This document shows positions 1 through 13,007 of a DNA stretch of 64,000 nucleotides, in pieces. The position numbers and the translations under genes were made by a program. Position 1 is the first letter of the stretch; each line of letters opens with the position of its first letter. A model generated the notes under the pieces. It was given only the letters and a program-made list of their open reading frames with translations, searched no databases and was not told where the DNA came from. The DNA lies in assembly GCA_963693285.1 (NCBI GenBank), contig OY848923.1, positions 6,776,920 to 6,840,919 of the forward strand, written 5' to 3'. This DNA comes from Xestospongia muta (taxonomy: Eukaryota > Porifera > Demospongiae > Haplosclerida > Petrosiidae).

Positions 1-70
1 GGTCCCACCTGGTACTGTATATTTCCCTGAACCAGTATGGAGTACATTTAATGAATTTAGACAGATCAAC
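1..70 (-). pseudogene. Fragment of a family V first exon
   Basis: The first 70 bases match the interior of the short first exon seen intact at 34804-34927 and 57646-57769, including the V-P-x-G-T codons on the minus strand. Similarity stops abruptly near base 70, where the sequence switches to unrelated DNA, so the start codon side is missing. The window edge removes the other side. It is a broken copy created by a rearrangement. Confidence 0.6.
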
Positions 71-470
71 CAATTGACATCAATTTATTTTTACAACGAT
101 AATTATACTACCATGTTTTGATAGCATTTGATGATATCTCTAAAACACCCCACTTGTCACACTCAGACTGGTGTTATGGTATGATTATGTGCAGAGAAAG
201 GTGACAATTTATCTCTTTTTCCATTTGTACTTTCATTCCAACATACAATGTTTCAAGGATAAACAAATAATTATATTAACAGAACAAAAAAGTACGGTGA
301 CAAACAGATAAAGAAATACAATATTATATTTGCACATGTAGTGTGAACTTTTCAACATTACTGTAATAAATTACTACAAGCAACAAGACACTAGACTTTC
401 CTTAGATATAAACTTTGATGGTGTGAAAATAAAATTCTTAAAGGTCTCATGTCCTACAACATAAGCACTT
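70..470. other. Gene-free stretch with family-wide repeat similarity
   Basis: No coding exon is supported here. Bases 80-340 resemble 36500-36760, 42960-43220 and 58200-58390, the DNA upstream of D genes. Bases 340-470 resemble 11520-11690. The stretch is therefore a mosaic of duplicated noncoding DNA from the array. Confidence 0.5.
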
Positions 471-479
471 GTTACACAA

Positions 480-970
480 TCAATAGTGGCTGTTACCACT
501 GAGTGAACACAATAGATAACACCTTATTGAATAGTCATTTCTTAAAGTGCACAAATTATAATTTTGTAGTAACTATAGCAATTGAAACAGTATTACTTTA
601 TATGAGACATTAAACTATTACATTAGTACTACTGTCAATAGTAAATTATTATAATACCATTACACTACTGTCAGTAGTATATTACTATATGAAAACGTTG
701 TGATGCTTACAACCTCTCAGTTACTTATCATGTATTGTATGTTAATTGAATGAACATTGATTGGACAAATTAACCAATCCATTCAAACATAAATATAAAA
801 ATCTCAAATATTCATATGTTAATGATTTCATTATTACCCAAATATTTTGGCAAAAAAAGGAAAGAATATTTCCTAAAGTACGAATAACAATCTCAAATGA
901 ATTTAATTTATCTTTTAGAAATATAGAAAGAATATACTATACATGCCAGACACTAATAAATTGAGTCAGC
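480..970. repeat. Array-specific repeat block R with paired small hairpins
   Basis: This block recurs at about 11690-12060, 13860-14440 and 21785-22260, and inverted at 63540-63800. It lies on the 3-prime side of V genes, downstream of the exon that ends F/L-G-x-x-Y-M. It holds two short imperfect inverted repeats (ACTACTGTCA-GTAGT type) about 50 bases apart. No open frame is conserved between copies, so it is treated as 3-prime noncoding DNA or an old short element carried along by duplication. Confidence 0.6.
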
Positions 971-1073
971 TAAACACACATGACAAAATATATCATTTTA
1001 ATCTTCAATGTGGTGGCATAACTCTATAAAAAGGTCATTATAATTATTTGATATTGAAAGGATACATACTTAC

Positions 1074-2746
1074 ATATAATCACGACCAAAATATAGACTT
1101 ATGTTCAAGTAAACATTTTCGACAGTTATTTCTACTCCCAATATTTGACAATCGAATCCAATCAGTTGTGAGTCAGGAGGTGAGACAGTGTGAGGAATAG
1201 ATTCTACCTCATACACATGATAAACAATTGGCTGTGGAGATGTTGACTGATAAGTCTATGGTATGTAGAAAAACAAGTAATAATATATAGTTTCTTCTCT
1301 AATGATGTACTTGTTGTAGAAAGTCAGCAATGTTATCAGTGTTGAAAAGTGAGGTGTCTCTTATTTTAAAATAGCATATCAAATACACTGTCAATAATGG
1401 ATTGACTCTCATGTCTATAAAAATAAAATAAACATTGTTCTTAAAACATTAAATTTAGAGGAAAGCCTACAAAAACAATAGTGTGTCAAAACTTAAATCA
1501 ATTTCTTAAATAGAAAAGATTACCATGTATAATTTATATATACATATCTAACACATCTTGAAGAGACATATGTACATGTGTGATAGAAATCTGTCAATGC
1601 TGTTTATTTTCAATTATCACATTAAAATGTCATGAGAAGGATTAGTGACATTTACTGTTTTAGTACACTCGGTATAGAAGTGACTGAGTATACTCAAAGT
1701 GGTTGTTTTATAAATTATATTAGTCTACATATTAGATTGTACATAAAGGATACATGCTAATTCAAATATTTAATAATTACAAATCATTACCTCTTTTTAA
1801 TATAAAAGGAGAAACATTAGCTGTAAAGACATCGACATCCTCTACATGTGTATAACTCAATGTAACATCTTCTGTTGTAGCATAAACTTGACAACGCTTC
1901 TCCTGACTCTCATCATCTATAGAGATAGTATAAAATATATGTATAAATTTTTTACACTATATCGTGTGTTATCAATAAAATTTTTGAGCTCACCATCGGA
2001 CAGATACAGAATGAAACCAGTTCCTTTAGGGACTACATAATCAGTTCCATTTGAAGTAAGAGTTATCTCCTCACTTATCAAAATGCCCTTTATGCAATTA
2101 TGATCTCGGATTGGTTCTATCATATCTAGTCTGGTAGGATACGTAATTTTATAGCATACACTTATTGAGACAATTCACTTGTATTCTGGTCCAAGGTAAT
2201 TGGCTATAGCTTGATGTATTTCTTCATGTGTTATATTTATTCCATATACATTAATATCAAGTGTAATTATGTTAGATGCACTCAATGTCTTTCCTGCTTG
2301 ATTCTCTGTAGTACCAAGTACATAAACATTTATTTGAAGTTGTCCTTCCGATTGAAACTTCTGTACAATGTCAAGTTATCAGTAACTAATAATAAACTAC
2401 AATTTACCTCTTCTAGAACATGACGTATCTTGTCTGAATCCAGTTTTGTTGTACCATCAGTAAAGGAACAGGTCATATAGACAGTGATGAGTTTTGTGCT
2501 AGTGGTAGGCTCCCAGTCATTCTCTATAACAGTGGTAATAACATAATATATTGTGTATTACATGTGACACTTACCAGTGATCAGTACAAACTTTGTTCCA
2601 AATGGCACAGTACACATCCCAGAATTCTGATCACAACTGAGCACTACCTCAACACTAACCAACCTTCCTTTAAATTTAACATCAACATTATCAGAAACAG
2701 CTTCAATTTTAGATGGTCCAACAGGTTGGGGAGTCTTGTTGCCCAT
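1074..2746 (-). CDS. Family V gene V1: two-module protein of unknown function
   Basis: I do not recognise this family. Seven minus-strand exons join in phase: 2575-2746, 2408-2523, 2179-2360, 1994-2130, 1791-1916, 1311-1414 and 1074-1255. They give at least 340 residues with no stop. Module 1 (residues 1-156) has a VPFGT hairpin, a strand with TCSF, then a helical exon ending YLGPEYK. Module 2 (157-340) has VPKGTGF, an extra strand exon, CYF and an end at FGRDYM. The two module-ending exons are both 182 nt. No signal peptide or membrane segment is visible, so a soluble intracellular protein is likely. The first ATG (MGNKTP) follows a conserved acceptor at 2757, so an upstream noncoding exon ending near 2868 is possible. 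The last short exon was not located. V2 and V3 are close paralogues. Confidence 0.6.
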
Positions 2747-2939
2747 ATTAGTTATACTATATCAACAGAAGACCGAAGATAATAGCTTTGACACAACTAT
2801 ATAGTATATACAGGAAGAACTAACCTCTTTACATATATAGATACACATAGAAAACAATTTTATTTACCTTTTAACAGAACCAATTGACAGACGAAGAATT
2901 AAAATTTAATAAATACGTATTGTGTTTAGATAGGATCAC

Positions 2940-3660
2940 GTTATCAGAGTGATTTTCCCCCCTAAAGTGTCCCCGGGAACATATTGCACTAGTGCAAAAC
3001 GTCCCCGGGGATATTCTGTACTAGTGTAATGTTCATGTAGGACAGCTGGCACTAGTGCAGATTGTCCCCTCTCAGTACAAAGTGTCTCCTTAAACTCCTA
3101 AATAAGTATCTGCTCAATGACAATGAATGAAAAAATTATAATAATGAATTTGAAAATAATAATACAACCTATGAACAACTGTCACAAAATCATTCTAAAT
3201 TTCTCTTTTTCCATGCTTCTTTCGGAGCATTCACACAAACTTTGTGGAACCATTTATTACACAAACTGTAACATATCATTCCACCACTCTCTGGTAGCTG
3301 GCAAACACAATAGATGTTGTAACTTATTTGACAATTCATCTGAGCTTTCACATTTAGTGAACCCGTTTGGGTACCTATGGTAATGAGGAAAGTCATAAAG
3401 GAAGTCATAATTGTCTTCATTGGCGGCCATCTCTCTGTCTAGTAGCTAGATCTATATCTCGATCTTAAAAGTGTGAAGAATGTGTTTTTAGTTGATTTTA
3501 TACAGTTAAGCTTTAACTGCAAAGAATTTACCTGTTTCTGTTCATCCATTGATTGGGAGACATTTCACACTAACTTGGACAATTTGCATTAATGCAGAAT
3601 GTCTGGGGGGGGGGGGGGGGGGGGGACAGTCTCCACTCTGTCAACGGCAGATGACAACTG
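2940..3660. mobile_element. Decayed GC-rich short element carrying a PHD-finger scrap
   Basis: The stretch contains repeated CACTAGTGC-type boxes beside runs such as GTCCCCGGGG, unlike the AT-rich surroundings, and a 21-base G tract at 3605-3625. A second copy lies at about 16325-17030 in the same position next to V2. The edges could not be fixed because no clean target duplication was found. It probably is a nonautonomous element or the end of a larger one that was duplicated with the locus. Confidence 0.45.
3190..3430 (-). pseudogene. PHD-finger fragment (broken)
   Basis: The minus strand encodes a zinc-finger core of the PHD type: C-x-C, then C-x2-C near the end, with W-F-H-x2-C (NKWFHKVCV). 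PHD fingers usually bind histone tails. Only about half a finger plus flank is left, and the part upstream of the first cysteines is in another frame. The paralogue at 16567-16803 keeps the upstream frame but has lost the first C-x-C, so each copy is broken at a different point. No splice context supports a functional gene. Confidence 0.55.
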
Positions 3661-3720
3661 ATTGCAGTAGTAGTAGGTTCATATTTATCATGTCTTGATC
3701 ACATTTTCATATCGTATATA

Positions 3721-3746
3721 CACTGTAAAAAAACTAGTGTACATTG
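3721..3746 (+). repeat. Left terminal inverted repeat of the transposon
   Basis: The terminus begins CACTGTAAAAA, abuts TA at 3719-3720 and pairs imperfectly with 9124-9149. Confidence 0.75.
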
Positions 3747-3878
3747 TACACTTATATGTTAGCACACCGCTGGTGTCCCATTTCGAAAGGTGTGTTAATC
3801 ACACTTGTTACCAACTTGTTACTTGTGTCTTGAGCACACTTCATGAGTGTACAGTACTCCAAACTTTTATTTACACAT

Positions 3879-6854
3879 TTATGACACAATGACATGATAT
3901 TTTAAGGTAACAAAGTCAGTGGTCTTCTTATATATGGCAAGAACAGAATGATCAACTAAATCAGATTGCTTTACAAAAACAAAAGATGGAGAGGTATGAT
4001 GACAGATCTCATAGCTATGAAAGTGGAAATTGAAACAGATGGTATGAAGGGTTTCACAGACAAGAAAATAGTTGTCAACATCAAGAATTATAATATCTGA
4101 GATAAGGCCAAAGTTTGGAAGAAGGTTAACTGAAAGAACAACTATACCACCACACTTATAACGTGTCCCCAAGACTTCAATCCAATTCAATCTATTGACA
4201 AAAATGTATGTATTATCAAAGATAGAATGTAAGTACCTTGTAACAAGTTTCTCTGGATCAGCAAGTTCAGAAAAAGTTTGAGTTAGTTGAGAGTAGTAGG
4301 CAAAACTAGCTGAATGCACTTTTGAGGCTAGTGCAATGAAGACAATTATACACTATAAAACTATTGTTCTGTCACTTAATTTACTTACCAGGACCAGTGG
4401 AAATATTTTTCAGAAGTAAATGATCATCAATAGAATTAGAGTACAAACAGGACAGCCTTTGATGATGGTTTGCCAGAGTTTGAGGTATGTTCTTGAAACA
4501 TCGAACTCGATGAGCAAGCTCTTTAAAGTAATTATGTTTGCTCTCATATCTCATACACCAAAATCTAGTTAAAGGTCCACACCTTCAAAAAGATTATTAA
4601 TCACATATTTAAATACAACCATGTTGTGTTACCTGCTAATCCATTTAGGGTAGTGTAACATATAATGAAGTTTTGGAGTAATATTACAAGATGGGTAGAG
4701 CTGAGAAAAGGATAAATGGTGCTCCTCAATTAGAAATGCAAGATAAGCAATATCATCTTGTGACAACACTGGAGCAAAAAGTAGATCAATAATTTCAAGA
4801 AGTCGAAGAAAATTCTGCCACCTAATATCAGTCTCTGGGATGCTATCACCAATCATCAATGGCAAAAGTCGACATAAACACCACATTTGGGCAGCTGTGT
4901 TACAATGATAATGCTATGAATACCTACATAGATTAGTACCTTTTTGTTTAAGTGAATGATCCGCTGAATGAAAAGTTGTTGAAGAAATCACCGCAGGTTT
5001 ATTTCGAGCATCCAAAGAAGAGTATGGAAAGTGTTGAATTTGGTCATTGATTTGATCCAAAGTAACGATCTGTTGGCTAATTAAGTACTTTAGAAGTTCT
5101 TTCACAGTATAAGGAGCATACCCTTCCAGCACATCATGCATTATATCAGGCACAAGTCCATCAACAACATGAAAATACTTGGAGCTATTCAAAATAGAGT
5201 CTCTTACAATGCCATATGTGGTAGCTGAATGATCATGAAGAGGACCCTCCAAAAACGTGCAGTGATGAGCATGGGTCTGAAGTGTCCGTAGAGTAAATAA
5301 ACTTTCATTAAACTACACAACAAGATTTGATAGTGTGCTTTTATTAATGTATTGTCCATACTTTTGTCTGCGCATCATCAGAAGTTGCCATACAGTGCCT
5401 ACAAATTCGAAGAGCACCTGAAGGTGCTTTGTACCCTCCAAGTAAATGGGATGACAAGTTGTCACCAGATGACAAAGATATTGTGCCCTTAAGACACACA
5501 GTTTGTCCATTATTGACAACTGTGATGCCATCCTAAATTAATTTCAAATAACTTTATAAAAATGTAAGTTCATTTTACCTCTTCCAAAATTCGTAACTCC
5601 TTCATGAACGGCTCTAAAATGGTATCAATTCCATACTTATTAATAACAGTGGTCTTAGCAACTGCCAAAAGTTGTATTGAAATCAACTGTGAACGTAAAT
5701 AAGGACTCAAATTACCAATGGTATAGTAGAAGAGGCCTACATGTATAAGAAATGTTTTTAATTAATACAGTAGATATAAACATACCAAGTTTATGATGTT
5801 TGACTTTGGTTCCCAAAGGATTACAGACTTCAACATCATCATAATATATCATGACTTGTAAGGAATTTTTTTCCCGAGAGTACAATGGATGACACAGAAA
5901 GTCTGATCCATCACAGTAGTCAGCCAGAAGTCCATCTGTACGCCTATGTCCACGCATGACCTAAGTGTATAATAGTAACAATGGAATAATACCACAATGG
6001 CACGTGTGCATATGTACATGTATGTGTATGGTATACCTCTTCAAATACTAATGATTGCTTTAGTAAAGCATGAAGTGATTTGAGGAAAGGAATTTGGTAC
6101 ACACAATCATGAACAAATGTCAAAAATGGCCTGGATACATTATGGGCAAGAGCTATCCTTCTTCCAACCTTTTGTTTTGTTGGTTCCTACATTATGTGGA
6201 TACAGGATGGTGATTAATGATCCCATGGATACTGACCAAAAGATCAAGGTGGTCTTTGTAAAACTTTTCTTGTAGGTACTTTGACTCAAGCTGTGTAAAT
6301 GGATAGAGTTTAAGAGGATCAGAAAACAGTTCCAGTAGTCCATTTATGTTTGTGAAGTTCAAACCATATTCTTGTAAACATGTACTAACATCATTCTGGA
6401 GATGAGAAATCACTTGCTGAATTATCAAAGTGAAGTCACACAAAAGCCCATCAATTGCTGTTTGAGATACTTTCCTGACTTCTTTTAACTTGAGAAGGAA
6501 AAGTGCCATTTGCTTCTTGTGACGTGATTGTTGTACACTAGTTGGTACTCCTGTCTCACACGAGCTAGTTGGTTCTTCATACATGTATTCAGTGTCATGA
6601 AGTGGGCTACTGGGATCTTGAGGAAGTGAAGTTACAGTTGCAGAAGGACCAATCATGTCTAAATCCTCACGATGTTTCCTGTAAAGATGCTTCTTGAAGG
6701 AATAAAAGTTGGAGTATGTTCTAGAACATCCTCGAATACCACAACAAACATGGAATCGTGGATCATGAGCGTGAGCTACTGCCATGTGCCTTACTACTCC
6801 TTTCAAAGTTGGAGCAGCAGCACTGTAACATACCCAACACACACACTTGTTCAT
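3879..6854 (-). CDS. Putative CMC-like transposase, nine exons, open
   Basis: Nine exons join in phase to 846 residues with no stop: 6237-6854, 6037-6186, 5786-5960, 5579-5736, 5362-5532, 4940-5312, 4633-4894, 4389-4582 and 3879-4318. The N-terminus (about residues 3-60) has C2H2-type zinc-finger spacing (C-x2-C with H-x4-H, then C-x4-C with H-x4-H). The middle carries the block VPDIMHDVLEG, resembling the D-x-M-H segment of CACTA-type transposases. It is followed by QMWCLCRLLPLMIG and the conserved HYPKWI and YESKHNYFKE blocks. It should act in the nucleus on the element's own termini. It faces the companion gene across a 124-bp divergent promoter gap. A decayed second copy lies at 30955-32030. 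Family assignment comes from motif memory and element structure, so the exact superfamily is uncertain. Confidence 0.7.
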
Positions 6855-6978
6855 GATTCAACCTCCAAATAATGCACACTAAGATGTGACCACACCTTTT
6901 ATTAGCACGTGGTCGTGTTGAGAACGAGGGTGAAAATTTGAGCTATCTGTTAGCAACACTAAATTATAGACCTTCAAG
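6855..6978. promoter_or_regulatory. Divergent intergenic promoter of the transposon
   Basis: Only 124 bases separate the two start codons, so both promoters must lie here or overlap the first exons. No clear TATA box is visible. Confidence 0.4.
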
Positions 6979-8893
6979 ATGAAAGTGGTGATGCTGTCCT
7001 ACCTTGAAAGGAACAAAATCATTAAAATACCTGAAACTTTTGAGGGCAATGAACTGGAATATTTAGAGGAGGAATTTCGAAAGAACTTTTCCTACCAAGG
7101 AAACGTGTCCATTTGTATTTCTTTTCACAAATATGATGCTGATTGGGATGACTACATTGAGGTAGAAAAGGACACAGTAATAGAAAACAAGGATAAGTTA
7201 AAGGTCATTGTGACCCCACAACTAATGACACCTGTCTCCAGTGCTGACTCTTCTGTGAATAATAACCTCAGTTCACCTCAAGTTTTCTCGTCCACTCCAT
7301 CAGGATCTAAGGGACTTGAACTTCATCCCAGAGTCTTGCCAGATGAATATTTACCTGTACGAAAGAGGCGACCTCAAGTACTAGATGATGTGAGTGATGA
7401 TGAGTCTGCTGGAGGTTCTACAGTCATTCTAGATTCTGAAGAAGCTGTGGATGAAGTCGAGGTCATTGTATCATCAAAGAAGCTGAAGGCTGTGAAAGAA
7501 GAAGATGATGCCATTCCTCTTCCTAATCCATTCCCTTTACCTAATCATTATCGTTCTGAAGTTGAGACTGCACTGAAGCTAGGTAGATTAAGTAATGTCA
7601 CAAGGCAGGCTTTTATAGCCAGAATAGCTTCATTAATGCTCAATTACAAAAGATATCCCAGCAGTGAGGATTATGCTAACATTGGTCAGGCTATTATAAT
7701 GAAATATCCTTTTCTTAAGTCACCTGTTGGTTCTCCTGCCGTATGTTTTTATTTTTTAGTGTGTGTTTTTAAATGTTCTTAACTTTTAGGGTGCCATCAT
7801 AACATCTCTGAAAAATTCTTTTAAAGAATTCCGAAGAGATAAGGGTAAGAAGAGGAGGCCACAATCTTCATTGCAACCTCGTTCTGAGAAGAAAAAAGTG
7901 CCTGGGAGCTCAGTTTTGTTATCACCTCCAATTGTTCAGTCAGGTTTGTTTATGTCAATTATTATGTGCTTAATACCTTTTACTGCAGGAGAGGATGATG
8001 TATCTTTTTTGAGGAATGTGAAAGCACTACAAACAGAATACAAGAAGATGCGTCATAATCCACAGATTGTCGATGAACTAATGATATCAACATTTCCAAA
8101 GCGCCGAGAAGATATCACTATGAACCCTTATGATCTCTGCACTTTATTTGAAAAATATCCATTTTTGAATGATACTAACCAGGTAATAAATAGTACATAC
8201 ATGTGATGTAATTACAGTAACTATTATAATGTTTATAGATAATGTTGGAGATGTCTAGGATTGTTTGTGATGTAAACTGGGCTAAGAAAGGACAGGTTAC
8301 GTGGAATGAGACTATTAAGAAAATACTGGAACAAGCTAGTGTGGAGGTTACTCATAATAAACGACTGAGAGATAAACTAGATGAAGTAGGAGAAGAAGGT
8401 AAATTTATACTTTCACTGATTTGATGCAGAATATTAATTAACAGCTGATAAGTCCCTTTTATCAATTGTGGTGTTGACCTATTTGTTACCAGATGTGAGA
8501 AGCAAACCAGACAGTGACAAAATTGTTTACTTTACAAATGTGAGTTACACATCACACTTAGTATCATCATGTTCTGTGTCTATTATGTAGGCCACTACTA
8601 ACCTGAACTCTATTATTGCAGAGAGGAAACAGCCTCAACCTTTTGTTCTCGTTACCGGAGACATCTGCTCACCTGACCAAGCTTTTCTTGTTGTTGATTG
8701 TCAGTTAGTTGGGGAAGTAGATATGAAAACTATTCCACTGAGTGTTTTGGCTGCGTACTTCGTATTCAATATTTGCTATATCAAAGGTTGCCACAACATA
8801 TTCTCTTATTTCGAAGTCATATTTCTCAATGCTAATTGTGACAGAGTTCCGTCATCTGTTAAATATTTCATGGCAGCCTTGAAAAATTTCTGA
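6979..8893 (+). CDS. Companion gene of the transposon (PB1-like N-terminus, SAMD3-like core)
   Basis: Six exons join in phase to 555 residues: 6979-7740, 7790-7943, 7989-8182, 8239-8398, 8445-8539 and 8591-8893. Residues 1-80 resemble a PB1-type beta-grasp domain, with an acidic loop YDADWDDYIEV. A region of charged low-complexity sequence follows. Then comes a block recalling SAMD3-like transposon-associated proteins (YPSSEDYANIGQAI, KYPFL), a basic stretch KKRRP, a second KYPFL-like segment and a C-terminal YFVFNICY block. The role is unknown; association with the transposase is inferred from shared element boundaries and divergent arrangement. No stop or frameshift was found. Confidence 0.65.
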
Positions 8894-9123
8894 CACTAGT
8901 CATCTTTTTCTGACACTTTAATCAATTCTTCAATTGTTTTTGTCATTTTCATTTCATATTTTGATAGTTATGAAATGTTAATTAAGTGTGTCAAATACAC
9001 TTTACAGTGCGTCTTCAGGACACTCTGTGCAGTGTACTCAGTATACCATGTAGTGTAAGTGTACATTGGACTCCAAAATAAGTGTCCGTATTGGGACAAG
9101 GCTCGGACACCATATTTGGTGTC

Positions 9124-9149
9124 CACAGTACACTTTACTTTTTACAATG
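9124..9149 (-). repeat. Right terminal inverted repeat of the transposon
   Basis: Read on the minus strand the terminus begins CATTGTAAAAA. It is followed by TA at 9150-9151 and then by DNA continuous with 17390 onward. Confidence 0.75.
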
Positions 9150-9566
9150 TATCACTTGATTAGTATGTCATTCACTATCCATATAAGAAGACCCTTTTGA
9201 TCATTCAATTCACATTTCTTGTATTATTTGATTATTAATTCTTTCATCACCAATTATCACTTATAATATATTATGTATCCAGATTTATTTAAACTGTTCA
9301 TAATGAATTGTAATAAATGTGATTGACTGATTTGAATTGAGGAAATGCTATATAATGTATCAGTCATTAAAATTTGAGTGATTTTCTTTTTTTACCATAT
9401 ATATATATATATGTGATGTATGATGAATGTATTTCTTCATTCAGATAGGTTGGGGTGTACGATGATCAATTCAAGTTTTTGCAGGGCAGAGAGTGATATG
9501 GTTCACCTTCATATTTTAGATCAGCCACATATTTGTATTCATCATCATTGGTATCATACTTCTCGT
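9150..9566 (-). pseudogene. Paralogue of the 17.4-17.8 kb segment, cut off at 9566
   Basis: The sequence is nearly continuous with 17388-17795, including the 3-prime portion of the acidic-tail gene described at 17694-17977. Similarity ends at 9566, where V-type exon sequence begins. The junction is a recombination scar that fused the end of that gene to relic V4. Confidence 0.55.
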
Positions 9567-10700
<1,134 letters not shown>

Positions 10701-10743
10701 TTTGTATATAAAATATTGAAACATTTTAAAGCATCATGTAATA

Positions 10744-11227
10744 AAAATGCATTAAAGTGCTTAACCTCTCTGCGGTGCCCAGTGTAAATCTATACTGCAG
10801 AGTACATGTACATGTACATTTAAGATCGGACAAGGTGTTGTCATATTATTGATGGGTCAAGTGATGCACATTACAAACTGTTGTTTGATGACTCAGCATT
10901 TCTCTTCAATCAAAGGGAAAAAAGTTTTGTTGTTTACTGGGTACTTCTGTACTCTGATTGACATGTCTGTGAAGCTGTAACTGAGTAAGTAATAGTATCA
11001 TTCAATTGCCAAGCAAAATTAAGTGCTAGATTCGTAAACAACAAAGCTTTTTTCCCTTTGATTGAAGAGAAATGCTGAGTCATCAAACAACAATTTGTGA
11101 TGTGTATCACGTGATCCTATCAATAATTTGACCACACCTTGTCCACTCTAAATGTACTTATACATGCACTCTGCAGTATAGATTTACACTGGGCACCGCA
11201 GCGAGGTTAAGCACATTAGTGCATTTT
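10744..11227. mobile_element. Foldback element with about 190-bp inverted arms
   Basis: The left arm (10744-10936) and right arm (about 11034-11227) are imperfect reverse complements over almost their full length, starting TGCATTAAAGTGCTTAACCT on the left. They are separated by a unique spacer of about 100 bases. Fragments of the same family are at 35388-35850 and 56980-57420. No coding capacity is present. A target duplication could not be fixed. It is likely a nonautonomous foldback or MITE. Confidence 0.75.
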
Positions 11228-11232
11228 ATGTA

Positions 11233-12248
11233 TACTGTGTGAAGAGCCCTACTTTTTACTGTGTGAAGAGGATCACTATATGTCGTGCTTTCTATCTTTT
11301 CTACCAGATTCTCATGTAAACCCCTGAAATAATTGCTTGTTTTAACATCAAGGATCATTCTTTTGTCTAACTAATAAGATTTTAAACTGAATCTTTATAG
11401 CTCTGACAATGAACTGTATGACTGACTATACATAAATTAGTGTGTAAATTTGAAACAGTTTCATTTATATAATTTTCAGCATCTCATCCTGTATTATGTA
11501 TCCAATTCAACCAATTGAAATAGGAAAATTACAATATTATATTTCCACATGTAGCGTGAACTTTTCAGCATTATTGTACTCAATTACTACAAGCAACAAG
11601 ACACTAGACTTACTTTAGATATAAACCTTGATGCTGTCAAAATAAAATTCTTAAAAATCTCATGTCCTACAACATAAGCACTTGTTACACAATCAATAGT
11701 GGCTGTTACCACTGAGTGAACACAATAGACACACCTTATTGAATAGTCATTTCTTTAAGTGCACAAACTACAATTTTGTAGTAACTATAGTAATTGAAAC
11801 AGTATTACTTTATATGAGACATTAAACTATTACACTAGTACTACTGTCAATAGTAAATTACTATAATACCATTACACTACTGTCAGTAGTATATTACTAT
11901 TAATTAAAACTTTGTGATGCTTACTACCTCTCATTAACTTATCATGTATTATATGTTAAATAAATAAACATTGATTGGACAAATTAACCAATCCATTTGA
12001 ATATAAATCAAAGAATCTCAAAAATGTTAAAATTAATTCATTGTTATTGAAATAGGTTTGTCAAAAAAAAACATCTTCACAATGATTTCTAATATATCAA
12101 AATAATACCTTATAAGGTAAGCATGCCCCACTTTATACTGAGAAGAGGCCCACTTTATGATGTTCTGTAATGATCAACACTTATTATAATTAGTCTACAG
12201 AACATTCTAGAACACAACTAGACAACAGAACCAGACACCTATTCATGT
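11233..12248. other. Mosaic of array noncoding DNA, no gene supported
   Basis: Bases 11233-11510 resemble 42700-42940 and 57960-58190. Bases 11520-11690 resemble 340-480 and include a minus-strand exon-like piece with a donor at 11607. Bases 11690-12060 are block R. Bases 12110-12240 share sequence with 35220-35350 and 36060-36170. I see no conserved open frame. Confidence 0.5.
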
Positions 12249-12541
12249 GTACGGAAGCTGAAGGCGGACATCCAAATCTATTTCGAATTTCATATACTCT
12301 TCTTTGAAGTTTGCCAAACACATGGAATTCTACTTTGTAGCTTTCCAAAAACATTCCAATTCTATTTTCTATCCTTCAATGGAATGGTTAACAACTAAAA
12401 TCCTATAACCCCACCCTAATCAGAAACATGTTGCTTTGCTCCATTCTAAGGGACAGCTCGTGGTGCTCGCGCTTCACGCTTTACTTCAATGAGCGATGGA
12501 AAGTAGATTTGGAATTTGATGTCCGCCTTCAGCTTCCGTAC
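12249..12541. mobile_element. 293-bp MITE with a clean empty site
   Basis: Terminal inverted repeats of about 45 bases start GTACGGAAGCTGAAGGCGGA on the left and mirror this on the right. Flanking ATGT at 12245-12248 and 12542-12545 forms a 4-bp target duplication. The related DNA at about 35350-35375 reads through without the insert. No open frame. Confidence 0.75.
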
Positions 12542-12697
12542 ATGTGGGTAATGGACAATCAACACTTGTTATAGTTAGTCTACAGAAGATCTAGAACATC
12601 ATAATTGTATCCATTATCTGTGAATGAATAGTCAATTCATAGTACATTAAATGGTACTGTGTAATGGTACTGGTATTATGTATTTCCACAGTATAGA

Positions 12698-12735
12698 GTG
12701 GGCTATGATTACCTTATAAGGTAATCGTGGCCCAC
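12698..12735. repeat. 38-bp palindrome unit
   Basis: A near-perfect palindrome of the GTGGGCCATGATTACCTTA half-site family followed by CTTTATACTGTGTGAAGAG. A second unit at 12847-12884 has only one base mismatched. Confidence 0.85.
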
Positions 12736-12846
12736 TTTATACTGTGTGAAGAGCTCATTATATATCGATCTTATCTATATCTGATTCTCATGTAAACTAT
12801 TGAAATAATTAGATGTACAAGATATATATATATATATATAGAGTGA

Positions 12847-12884
12847 GTGGGCCATGATTACCTTATAAGGTAATCATGACCCAC
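12847..12884. repeat. 38-bp palindrome unit
   Basis: The half-site GTGGGCCATGATTACCTTA and its reverse complement meet at a central TATA, with a single mismatch. Confidence 0.85.
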
Positions 12885-13007
12885 TTTATATTGTATGTAA
12901 GGACCCACTTTATACTGTAATAATTCGTATATGCATTGTGTTTTGTCTATGAGCAGAATGTCTGGCTTCAAGAGCTATAGTAAAAACTGTACTTTATATG
13001 ATTTTAC

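Larger units (their letters stand above)
3721..9149. mobile_element. Two-gene DNA transposon, CMC (CACTA/Mirage/Chapaev)-like
   Basis: Termini are CACTGTAAAAAAACTAGTG on the left and, read inward from the right, CATTGTAAAAAGTAAAGTG, an inverted repeat of about 25 bases starting with CAC. Both ends carry dense GTGTNC-like subterminal boxes, as in CACTA-type elements. The flanks are TA at 3719-3720 and TA at 9150-9151. The paralogous DNA at 17341-17400 continues straight through at TA (17388-17389), so it is an empty site and the target duplication is 2 bp. Two divergent spliced genes fill the element, and both are open. CMC membership is inferred from the termini and the transposase; the 2-bp duplication fits the Mirage branch best. 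Confidence 0.8.

Noticed and set aside
761..964. 67-residue plus-strand frame
   Set aside because: It lies in block R, and the frame is not kept in the 14.2 or 22.1 kb copies.
2211..2423. Plus-strand frames of about 70 residues at 2211, 15591 and 23481
   Set aside because: They are antisense shadows of the 182-nt V exon; conservation follows the minus-strand reading frame and its splice sites.
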